Shown in pieces: positions 54,201-59,721 of a DNA stretch of 64,000 bases. Where the stretch lies: positions 1 through 64,000 of the forward strand of contig CALEXZ010000029.1 in the NCBI GenBank assembly GCA_937926195.1, read 5' to 3'. Below the pieces are notes generated by a model, which saw nothing but the letters and a program-made list of their open reading frames with translations, searched no databases and was not told the DNA's origin. Source of the DNA: an uncultured Actinomyces sp. (GTDB lineage: Bacteria > Actinomycetota > Actinomycetes > Actinomycetales > Actinomycetaceae). Position 1 is the first letter of the stretch. Each line of letters opens with the position of its first letter. Made by a program: the position numbers and the translations under genes.

Positions 54201-54897
54201 GGCGGGTGACCCGGCCCGGGCAGCGGGCATGCTCTCCGAGCTGCTCAAGGACAGGTTGCGGGTGCTGGGGCCCGACCACCCCGGCACCCTTGCCACCCGG
54301 GGCAACCTGGCCTCAGCGGTGTTGGAGGGGGGTGACCCGGCCCGGGCAGCGCGCATGCTCTCCGAGCTGCTCGAGGACATGGTGCGGCTGCTGGGGCCAG
54401 AACACCCCGACACCCTGGCCACCCGGGGCAACCTGGCCTCAGCGGTGCAGGCTGCGGGTGACCCGGAGAAGGCGGCGGGCATGTTCTCCGAGCTGCTCGA
54501 GGACATGGTGCGGGCGCTGGGGCCAGAGCACCCCGACACCCTGACCACCCGGAACAACCTGGCCTCAGCGGTGTTGGAGGCGGGCGACCCGGCCCGGGCG
54601 GCAGGCATGTACTCCGAGCTGCTCAAGGACCACACGCGGGTACTGGGGGCCGAACACCCCGACACCCTGACCACCCGGAACAACCTGGCCTCAGCGGTGT
54701 TGGAGGCGGGCGACCCGGCCCGGGCGGCAGGCATGTACTCCGAGCTGCTCAAGGACCACACGCGGGTACTGGGGGCCGAACACCCCGACACCCTGACCAC
54801 CCGGAACAACCTGGCGGCGGCGTTGCAGGCGGCGGGCGACCCCGCACAGGCGGCCAGCATGCTGGAGACCCTGCTGGAGGACACCATCGAATCCTGA
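51292..54897 (+). CDS. STAND-like NTPase with 15 C-terminal TPR-type repeats
   Basis: A 1201-residue protein. Residues 40-300 form a P-loop ATPase: Walker A GPRGSGKT (51-58), a Walker-B-like VLLLMEN (132-138) with Glu where Asp is usual, and sensor LLIGSTTTL. A winged helix follows (RLIVAELASTNRALPVKEIA onward), then a helical linker. From residue 572 come fifteen 42-residue repeats of TPR_10/kinesin-light-chain type, consensus LGxxHPDTLxTRxNLA. This ATPase-helix-repeat order is that of STAND/NLR-like sensors, where repeats bind a trigger and the ATPase oligomerises. No toxic effector domain is visible, so the partner ATPase or an unseen protein may act. Confidence 0.82.
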   Translation: MTIIPRYTPSMISGEQLERLFVARERVLTRLMERVEGLGTTPSPHHTLLVGPRGSGKTHLISLVAHRSRCLAEAGQVMRIAWLPEDPWTIVSYGRLLSTILERVLPEEPWSGLSDDQLDARLRSSLLNNGPVLLLMENVDQVLNAIGDLGQQRLRNLFQTESNILLIGSTTTLDRTLTDEAFPFFDFFSLIRLKPFSAEEAQTMLATLAHESGDSALEERLKDRDALSRIHTIAHLAGGQPRLWALLGSVLTVDQVDDITDLLLTRFDDLTPFYQERLARLSPQQRLIVAELASTNRALPVKEIAESVGIDQRSVAKSVRDLADLGWLAPVSTPFVHLLDRRRTYYELAEPMARLAFQIKENRGEPLKLIIEFLANWFDTDDLRSAVDQKYAQAALMMIDQDETISLRRDLASLPITRRASLALLGQIVDALAAVEAEDAEPVMSLPTALRQVIEQRYRETHSVTAMQLLLFDQALKEVGDVPVKDTQAAWIARAEQLDARVQSPTTRLMHVRWLAAGWQLEEAQAALGTLPPGLEHAQGQSALASAHASMGDPMEAIALYQQSICEHIQVLGANHPDTLATRNSLASAVLDAGDPARAARMLSELLEDMVRVLGADHPDTLATRGNLASAVLDAGDPARAAGLFEGLLEDSVRLLGPEHPDTLTTRGNLASAVQAAGDPARAARMLSELLEDMVRVLGADHPDTLATRGNLASAVLDAGDPARAAGLFEGLLEDSVRLLGPEHPDTLTTRGNLASAVQAAGDPARAAGMFSELLKDHTRVLGVDYPYTLATRNNLASAVREAGDPARAARMLSELLKDHTRVLGADHPHTLTTRANLASAVQAAGDPARAARMLSELLKDMVRLLGPDHPHTLTTRANLASAVQAAGDPARAAGMLSELLKDHTRVLGPDHPDTLATRNNLAQAVQAAGDPARAAGMLSELLKDMVRLLGPDHPHTLTTRANLASAVRAAGDPARAAGMLSELLKDRLRVLGPDHPGTLATRGNLASAVLEGGDPARAARMLSELLEDMVRLLGPEHPDTLATRGNLASAVQAAGDPEKAAGMFSELLEDMVRALGPEHPDTLTTRNNLASAVLEAGDPARAAGMYSELLKDHTRVLGAEHPDTLTTRNNLASAVLEAGDPARAAGMYSELLKDHTRVLGAEHPDTLTTRNNLAAALQAAGDPAQAASMLETLLEDTIES
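53005..54894 (+). repeat. Fifteen 126-bp in-frame tandem repeats
   Basis: Fifteen units of 126 bases encode the TPR-type repeats and run to the stop codon. Units 2-3 are duplicated as 4-5: 53067-53342 is identical to 53319-53594 (276 bases at offset 252). Units 13-14 are likewise identical over about 160 bases from 54529 at offset 126. Variable positions cluster at residues 3-4, 6, 10 and 13 of each unit and in the ED/KD-xxR segment at its end. Confidence 0.95.
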
Positions 54898-54914
54898 CGG
54901 CCACATGACAGTCA

Positions 54915-54935
54915 CGAAGGCGAGCGAAGCCTTCG
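54915..54935 (+). terminator. Weak hairpin after the STAND gene
   Basis: Arms CGAAGGC (54915-54921) and GCCTTCG (54929-54935), 18 bases past the stop, no T run. Possible terminator. Confidence 0.35.
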
Positions 54936-55399
54936 CAGGGTCCAGCACGCATGTCTGCCCTGGCTTGCATCACTTGTGGAACTAGATCGTCTGTGGAGGG
55001 GCTCTTCGTCGGTTGTAACGGCGCTGATGGCGGTCGGCCGTCGCACGATCGAGGCTGCTACACGCCAGACGGCCGTCGCCTTGGAACACCTGGCGTCGGC
55101 CCGTGTGGTTGACCCCACCAGCAAGGAGCAGGTGCCTCTCGTCATTCGGGTGACCGGCGTCCAGGCGCGGCCTCGGATCGCCTTGTTCCGCTCGCCGACG
55201 CGCTGCGCGCAGCGTGGCTGGCGCGGCCAGGCCGTCGGCACCCTCACCCCCAGGCGCGGGGGCGCCAGCAAGGAGCGCGACCAGGAGGCGCACGACGAAC
55301 CGGTCTGGGGCCCCAAGACCCACCCGGGCCCGATGGACGTCGTACCCGGTCGGTAGACTGGTTAGACAGCTGAGCAAGGCCTAGGAAGGAGGCGTGAGC
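54936..55399. other. Intergenic region without a convincing gene
   Basis: About 460 bases with overlapping open frames on both strands but no frame that has both a ribosome site and a recognisable protein. It may hold decayed sequence next to the repeat-rich ATPase gene. A promoter-like TAGACT at about 55354 and GGAGG at about 55388 serve the small genes that follow. Confidence 0.4.
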
Positions 55400-55605
55400 A
55401 TGTCGATGACCTCAACGGACGGCCTGATTCGCGTCTTCACCGAGGACGAGCTCACTCCCCCATGTCTGCGGTTGTGAACGCGCTGGAGCGTCGCTTCGGC
55501 AGCCTCGACCGGGCTCTTGAGCGCGAGCAGGACTGGGACTACGACGACGATGAGGCTCGCCTCTTCTCCGAGTACCACGCCGTCGCCTTCCTCCTGTCCG
55601 ACTGA
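55400..55605 (+). pseudogene. Small frameshifted gene, antitoxin-like in layout
   Basis: An ATG at 55400 with AGGAGG upstream encodes MSMTSTDGLIRVFTEDELTP and then runs out of frame at a CCCCC run. The other frame continues from ATG 55462 with SAVVNALERRFGSLDRALER and an acidic Asp/Glu-rich end, stop at 55605. Joined, they would make a plausible protein of about 68 residues. Either a real frameshift, a sequencing slip at the C run, or two overlapping small genes. Its stop overlaps the next ATG as TGATG, the coupling seen in toxin-antitoxin operons. No family recognised. Confidence 0.45.
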
Positions 55606-55701
55606 TGGAGGACTTCGCCGCCCAGGAGCGTCAGACCCTGGACTTCGCCACCCAGACCACCGCGACCATCCGCACTGTGTGCGCCAGCGCCCCCACCGGC
55701 A
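55605..55701 (+). pseudogene. Truncated partner of the small frameshifted gene
   Basis: The frame beginning MEDFAAQERQTLDFATQTTA starts inside the TGATG overlap with the gene before. It looks natural for about 25 residues, then continues antisense through the convergent zinc-ribbon gene, where it no longer reads like a protein. I take it as the remaining 5' end of a second gene, probably deleted by a rearrangement. Low certainty. Confidence 0.25.
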
Positions 55702-56235
55702 CTACATGCGTGCGCCGCAGCCGGAGCAGAAGACAGCGTCCTCGGTCTCCAGATACCCGCAGGCCCGGCACCGCACGCGGATCTGCGGCTCGGCTGCGGA
55801 ACCACGGTCGGCACCCAGCCCGGCCAGCGCGGGCACCTCCTCAAGACGATGCTGGTCCTGCGCACCCTTCGAACGGTTCCAGGGCTCGGCGTCACGCGCC
55901 TCTCCCTGAGGAGACAGGATGACGCCCGAGCCGGCCAGGCCCTTGCGCCCGACCCGCTGCAGCATCCTGCCTCCGTTAGCGACGAGGATCCCGACGATAG
56001 CGACAGGAAACATCATGAACCCCCGCTGGACGTGCGCGGAAATCGCGCCGGGGTGGTGTCCTATGAAGCCAAAGCTCATGAACATCGTGAGGAAGACTGC
56101 GATGAAGGCGAGCACACCCAGGACCTGCAGCGCCCCGCCGCCGTAGTAGGCCCACTTGCGCCAGGGCTCGACATCGTACTGACGCGGGTGCCCCCCGTTG
56201 TCGTTGTAGGGGGACTGCGAGTAGTCAGCGCTCAT
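55702..56235 (-). CDS. Small membrane protein with C-terminal zinc ribbon
   Basis: A 177-residue protein not assigned to a named family. Residues about 30-100 hold two hydrophobic helices (ALQVLGVLAFIAVFLTMFMSF and MMFPVAIVGILVANGG). A cytosolic stretch follows, and the C-terminus is a zinc ribbon of the rubredoxin-like zf type, CRACGYLETEDAVFCSGCGARM, with both CxxC pairs. ATG 56235 has GGAG five bases upstream. It is divergent from the histidine kinase at 56401, across a 165-base promoter region. Zinc-ribbon plus two-helix proteins are common in actinobacteria and unstudied; a link with the peptide locus is not shown. Confidence 0.75.
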   Translation of the reverse strand: MSADYSQSPYNDNGGHPRQYDVEPWRKWAYYGGGALQVLGVLAFIAVFLTMFMSFGFIGHHPGAISAHVQRGFMMFPVAIVGILVANGGRMLQRVGRKGLAGSGVILSPQGEARDAEPWNRSKGAQDQHRLEEVPALAGLGADRGSAAEPQIRVRCRACGYLETEDAVFCSGCGARM

Positions 56236-56400
56236 GGGGCTCCGTTCGCCGGTGCACGAGCCATGTTCCTCAGCCCGCACGTGAAGGACGCTTGATAGTA
56301 GGCGCACCACCCACCCCCGCGTCGAGGCTCCTCGGCGGGCGCGGCACCCGGCGATAGGATCTGGGCACCGGTATCGACACCGCGTCGGCGAGGAGGCCTC

Positions 56401-57447
56401 ATGCCCGAGTGGTTGACGGAGGTGCTTGACCTCGTCTGCCTCCTGCCCGTGGTGGCCATCGCGTTCGCGCTGCACCACCGCTCGTCCGACGGTCGCACGA
56501 CCGAGGCCCTCGTCATCAGCCAGGTCCTCGCTCTCACGTACCCGGTTCTCGGCTACCTCGGGGTCCTCGGCGACACCTTCTGCTGCGTTGTCGCGGCCGT
56601 CGCCGTCGTCCTCGCGGTCCCCCAGTGGCGCGTCGCCGCCGTCGAGGTCATCGCGCTGGCGCTCGCCCTGACCCTCGTCAGCCCCACCTCGCCGGTCGAC
56701 AGCCTCATCGTCATGGTGACAGCGGTCCTCGCTACCGCGTGGGTCCGGGTCCTCACGGACCTCGACCACCGGGCCGCGGACCGCTCCGCCCGCGCCGTCG
56801 TCCTCGCTCAGGACCGCGAGCGCGCCCGCATCACCCGCAACCTGCACGACTCGATCGGCCAGGAGCTGTCGGCTCTGCGCCTGACCCTCGGCATGGTCGA
56901 GGCCCATCCGGCCCTCACCGACCACGACGACGCGGCGGCGCTGCTCACCCGCGCCCAGGATCTCGTCACACAGGCCTACGCAGACCTGCGCACGGTGATC
57001 CGCGGCAACGTCTCCACGTGCCTGGCCGTGGAGGCAGAGGTCCTGCGGTCCACCGGCGCCCTGGCGGGCATCGAGGTGCGCACCGAGGTGCCCGGGCCAG
57101 GCACGCTGTCAGCCACGGTGGAGACGGCTCTCGCCCAGGCGCTGCGTGAGCTGGGCACGAACACCGTGCGGCACTCGCGGGCCACGACGGTCACGGTGTC
57201 GGTGCTCAGAGCCGACGACAGCACCACCCACCTGACGGTCGCCGACAACGGACGCGGCTTCAGCACCGCACGTCTGCGCCCCGACCACGGCCTGGCCATG
57301 CTGCGCCGCGCGATCGAGGGGCAGGGCGGCAACCTGCGCATCAGCTCCTCAGGCTGCGGCACCACCGTCGACGTCACCCTGCCGGATCTCACCGTCCGTC
57401 CCGACGCCGTCGGGGACGTTCACGACCCGCAGGAGGCCGCGGTATGA
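56401..57447 (+). CDS. Sensor histidine kinase (NarL/DesK-type, HisKA_3)
   Basis: A 348-residue membrane kinase. Four or five N-terminal helices (residues 1-120) carry the sensor, with little outside loop, so it probably reads a membrane-embedded or peptide signal. The HisKA_3 site is ITRNLHDSIGQELSALRL with phospho-His in LHDS. The ATPase domain has ELGTNTVRHS (N box) and VADNGRGFS (G1). ATG 56401 with GGAGG four bases before. Its stop overlaps the response-regulator start as ATGA. It heads the candidate RiPP locus and likely senses the mature peptide or envelope stress. Confidence 0.92.
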   Translation: MPEWLTEVLDLVCLLPVVAIAFALHHRSSDGRTTEALVISQVLALTYPVLGYLGVLGDTFCCVVAAVAVVLAVPQWRVAAVEVIALALALTLVSPTSPVDSLIVMVTAVLATAWVRVLTDLDHRAADRSARAVVLAQDRERARITRNLHDSIGQELSALRLTLGMVEAHPALTDHDDAAALLTRAQDLVTQAYADLRTVIRGNVSTCLAVEAEVLRSTGALAGIEVRTEVPGPGTLSATVETALAQALRELGTNTVRHSRATTVTVSVLRADDSTTHLTVADNGRGFSTARLRPDHGLAMLRRAIEGQGGNLRISSSGCGTTVDVTLPDLTVRPDAVGDVHDPQEAAV

Positions 57448-58058
57448 GCATCCGAGTCGCTGTCGTCGACGACCAGGTCCTCTTCGCCGAGACACTCAGG
57501 ACGCTCCTGGGCACCGACCCGGCCATCGAGGTCGTCGGCGTCGCCTCCTGCGGGCCTGAGCTGCTCGAGCTCGTGCGTGCGCAGCCGGTCGACGTCGTCC
57601 TCGTCGACGTCGACATGCCCGGCATGAGCGGTCTGGACACGGTACGTGCCCTGGCGGGCGTCCCGCAGGCCGCCGGGGCGCGCGTCATCATGCTCACGGT
57701 CGTCACATCCCCGGGGGTCGTGCGCGCAGCCCTCGACGCCCGGGTCTCGGGCTTCCTCGGCAAGGACGTCCACGCCCGCGACCTGCTCCAGGCGATCCGC
57801 ACGGTTGCCGACGGCGGGCGGGTCGTCAGCCCCGAGCTGGCGGCCTCGGCGGCCCTGCTGGGGCCGAACCCCCTGACGGAGGCTGAGCAGCGGGTCCTGC
57901 GCTGCGTGCGCGAGGGCACAGACACGGCGACGGCGGCCGCGCAGCTGTTCCTGTCGACCGGCACCGTGAAGAACCACCTGTCCCACGCGATCCAGAAGCT
58001 GGGCGTGCACAACCGCACCGAAGCGGTGCGTCTGGCTCAGGACAACGGCTGGATCTGA
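57444..58058 (+). CDS. LuxR/NarL-family response regulator
   Basis: A 204-residue regulator. The receiver domain has VVDDQ (acidic pocket), phospho-acceptor Asp near residue 55 in VVLVDVDMPG, and the conserved Lys in FLGKDV. The LuxR helix-turn-helix is LTEAEQRVLRCVREGTDTATAAAQLFLSTGTVKNHLSHAIQKLGVHNRTEAVRLA. Translationally coupled to the kinase. The palindromes at 58181-58208, between this gene and the two precursor peptides, are its probable binding sites, so it should control peptide production. Confidence 0.94.
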   Translation: MSIRVAVVDDQVLFAETLRTLLGTDPAIEVVGVASCGPELLELVRAQPVDVVLVDVDMPGMSGLDTVRALAGVPQAAGARVIMLTVVTSPGVVRAALDARVSGFLGKDVHARDLLQAIRTVADGGRVVSPELAASAALLGPNPLTEAEQRVLRCVREGTDTATAAAQLFLSTGTVKNHLSHAIQKLGVHNRTEAVRLAQDNGWI

Positions 58059-58070
58059 GCATTCGGCGAG

Positions 58071-58110
58071 GCCGCCGTGCGCCGCCGTGCGCCGCCGTGC
58101 GCCGTCGGGC
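58071..58110 (+). repeat. Tandem 10-bp repeats after the response regulator
   Basis: GCCGCCGTGC three times in a row (58071-58100) plus a degenerate fourth unit. Possibly slippage-prone; no other function seen. Confidence 0.7.
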
Positions 58111-58180
58111 GCCCGGCAGGGCCCTGCACCCGGCTGGCCTGGCGGCGCCTGATGAGATCCGGTGCGGCCCCGGCCGACCC

Positions 58181-58208
58181 ATGACCGAGGTCATGCCCGG
58201 ATCATGAC
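58181..58208. promoter_or_regulatory. Overlapping palindromes upstream of precursor genes
   Basis: ATGACC-GA-GGTCAT (58181-58194) shares its right half with GTCATG-CCCGGAT-CATGAC (58190-58208). Three related half-sites in 28 bases, 99 bases before the first precursor ATG. Fits a dimeric LuxR/NarL-type response regulator site. Confidence 0.55.
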
Positions 58209-58306
58209 AACGTCGATCGTGACCCTGCTCTCAGGCGGCGAACACTGGAGGCATCGGCAGGACACAGACCCGCCGGTACCCATCCCTTACATGACAGGAG
58301 TCACTC

Positions 58307-58417
58307 ATGAGCACCTTCGAGATCACCTCGCTGCAGACCGAGGAGGCCGCGGTCTCCGGCTGGACCGTCGCGGGCGCCGTCGCCGGCGTCGGCCTCGTCG
58401 CCCTCGCCTGCGACTGA
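58307..58417 (+). CDS. RiPP/bacteriocin precursor peptide 1 (36 aa)
   Basis: A 36-residue peptide with AGGAG six bases before its ATG. The first half is polar and acidic (STFEITSLQTEEAAVSG), as leader peptides are. The second half is hydrophobic and Gly/Ala/Val-rich (WTVAGAVAGVGLVALACD), with GxxxG-like spacing and a terminal Cys-Asp. It lies behind regulator-binding palindromes and before modification, protease and export genes, which is how RiPP precursors are placed. It has the same length as precursor 2. Too short for most gene callers. Confidence 0.82.
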   Translation: MSTFEITSLQTEEAAVSGWTVAGAVAGVGLVALACD

Positions 58418-58475
58418 CCCTCGGTTCGCAGTGCATCTCCTACGACATCGTCTGGGTGAAGGGAGGTGCGTTCCC

Positions 58476-58586
58476 ATGTCCTACTCGATCTCGACGGTCG
58501 ACGACGCTGTCGCCTGTGACGCAGGCGACGACTTCATCGTCGGCGTCGGCCTCGGCATCGCGGTCGGCAGCCTGTTCTTCTGCTGA
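58476..58586 (+). CDS. RiPP/bacteriocin precursor peptide 2 (36 aa)
   Basis: A second 36-residue peptide, 58 bases after the first, with GGGAGG nine bases before the ATG. A Ser/Asp-rich N-terminus (SYSISTVDDAVACDAGDD) precedes a hydrophobic glycine-rich core FIVGVGLGIAVGSLFFC ending in Cys. The two peptides share layout but little sequence, as in two-component bacteriocins. Both contain Cys next to Asp (ACD). A strong hairpin follows immediately, likely raising precursor over enzyme expression. Confidence 0.82.
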   Translation: MSYSISTVDDAVACDAGDDFIVGVGLGIAVGSLFFC

Positions 58587-58595
58587 CACGTGCTC

Positions 58596-58632
58596 CGGTT
58601 GCGGGGGTGGGTCGCCTCCACCCCCGCAACCG
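58596..58632 (+). terminator. Attenuator-like hairpin after the precursor genes
   Basis: Perfect 15-base arms CGGTTGCGGGGGTGG (58596-58610) and its complement (58618-58632), loop of seven, 10 bases after the second precursor stop and 33 before the next ATG. No T run. It likely ends most transcripts or stabilises the precursor mRNA. Confidence 0.8.
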
Positions 58633-58664
58633 TCCCCCACCCACTGCCCACACCAGGAGCCGTC

Positions 58665-58871
58665 ATGACCCCCGCACCCGCTACCGGACGTCGCACGATC
58701 CTCTCCCGCAACCCCAGACTGTGGCCTCTCGTCATCTGGGTCCTCGTCACCACCGTGTGCTACAGCTTCCTTCCCGGCGCCATCTGGGCATCGGTCCGCT
58801 GGCTGCTTGGCGCCGCTCTTCTCATCGAGGTGATCCTCCTTGTCGGCCGCAAGCTCCGTCCTCAGGCCTGA
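58665..58871 (+). CDS. Small two-helix membrane protein in the RiPP locus
   Basis: A 68-residue protein; ATG 58665 has AGGAG five bases before. A basic N-terminus (about 20 residues) is followed by two hydrophobic helices (LWPLVIWVLVTTVCYSFLP and WLLGAALLIEVILLVG) and a basic end. No family recognised. It overlaps the start of the M50 protease gene by about 32 bases. Position between precursors and processing enzymes makes immunity protein or enzyme-complex subunit the likely roles; the sequence does not decide. Confidence 0.7.
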   Translation: MTPAPATGRRTILSRNPRLWPLVIWVLVTTVCYSFLPGAIWASVRWLLGAALLIEVILLVGRKLRPQA

Positions 58872-59721
58872 GCGGATCGCCATCGTCCCGCACGGCACGC
58901 AGAGCGTGGTCCGGTGCCGCAGGACCCGCCAGACCCTCATCCTGGGCCCGAAGGAGTCCCGCCTGGTCGCCACGTGCTCTGCACCGCTGCACATCGACGA
59001 CCTCAAGAGCGCTGTCCGCGAGGACTTCTCCGAACGTGACGTCGAGAAGATCGTCGTCCTTCTGCGGGACCTGGGCGTCCTGCGCAGCGACGAGGCGCGC
59101 CCCGCCCGGCAGCGCCCCTGGTCCTTGCGCATCATCACCATCCCGTTGTCGGGCGCCGTGCACCATCCTCGGGTCCTGCGGGTGCTCGCCGACGCGATCA
59201 GCATCGGCGGCATCCTGTCGACCGCGCTCAGCGCCTGGCTCATCGCCCGGCACGCGCCACAGGTAATTACCTCGCTGCTCAACCAGAGCTACCTGTCCGG
59301 GTCCTCTCTCCTGACCTACCTGCTGTCCATCCTCATCATCGGCTTCCTCCACGAGTCCAGCCACGCGGTCACGATCCAGGCCCGGGGCGGGCACGTCTTC
59401 GAGACCGGTTTCTTCCTCATGTTCCTCATCCCGGCGTTCTACGTCGACGCCACCGGTATCTCCATGATCCGCACACGGATCGGCAGGATCCAGGCCTGGT
59501 GCGCCGGCCTGAGCATGCAGGCGATCCTGCTGCTCGTCTCCCTCCTCGTACTCATCGCAACACCCGCAGCGCCGCACTGGCTGCACAGCTTCGTCCTACT
59601 GGCCTCCTGCGTCAACATCGCCATGGTCCTGGCGAACCTCATCCCCATCATCAGGCTCGACGGCTACCGAGTGTTCTGCGAGCTGGTGCTCCGCATCCGA
59701 CGGGCGGTGCGTCATGGCTGA
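58840..59721 (+). CDS. M50-type membrane metalloprotease with PqqD-like N-terminus
   Basis: A 293-residue protein. Residues 10-85 look like a small winged-helix PqqD/RRE fold (VRCRRTRQTLILGPKESRLVATC ... VEKIVVLLRDLGVL), which in other systems grips leader peptides. Then come membrane helices, with zinc site HESSH at 171-175 and the third-ligand motif LDGYR near 273-277, as in site-2 proteases and Bacillus YydH. It probably removes leader peptide at or in the membrane. The TTG start at 58840 has GAGG eight bases upstream and is the only reasonable start before the PqqD-like part. It overlaps the next gene by eight bases. Confidence 0.82.
   Translation: MSAASSVLRPERIAIVPHGTQSVVRCRRTRQTLILGPKESRLVATCSAPLHIDDLKSAVREDFSERDVEKIVVLLRDLGVLRSDEARPARQRPWSLRIITIPLSGAVHHPRVLRVLADAISIGGILSTALSAWLIARHAPQVITSLLNQSYLSGSSLLTYLLSILIIGFLHESSHAVTIQARGGHVFETGFFLMFLIPAFYVDATGISMIRTRIGRIQAWCAGLSMQAILLLVSLLVLIATPAAPHWLHSFVLLASCVNIAMVLANLIPIIRLDGYRVFCELVLRIRRAVRHG

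Noticed and set aside
53652..54887. 411-residue minus-strand frame with repeats
   Set aside because: It is the complement of the TPR repeat array; the plus frame has the ATPase domains and coupling.
53005..54894. Possible CRISPR array from regular repeats
   Set aside because: Units are 126 bases, contiguous, in frame and coding; there are no unique spacers.
54976..55356. 126-residue plus-strand frame (and overlapping minus frames)
   Set aside because: No ribosome site, no recognisable protein and stops just before real small genes; composition fits chance frames.
58590..58664. Longer start for the 68-residue membrane protein
   Set aside because: The upstream frame runs through the perfect hairpin; ATG 58665 has its own AGGAG.
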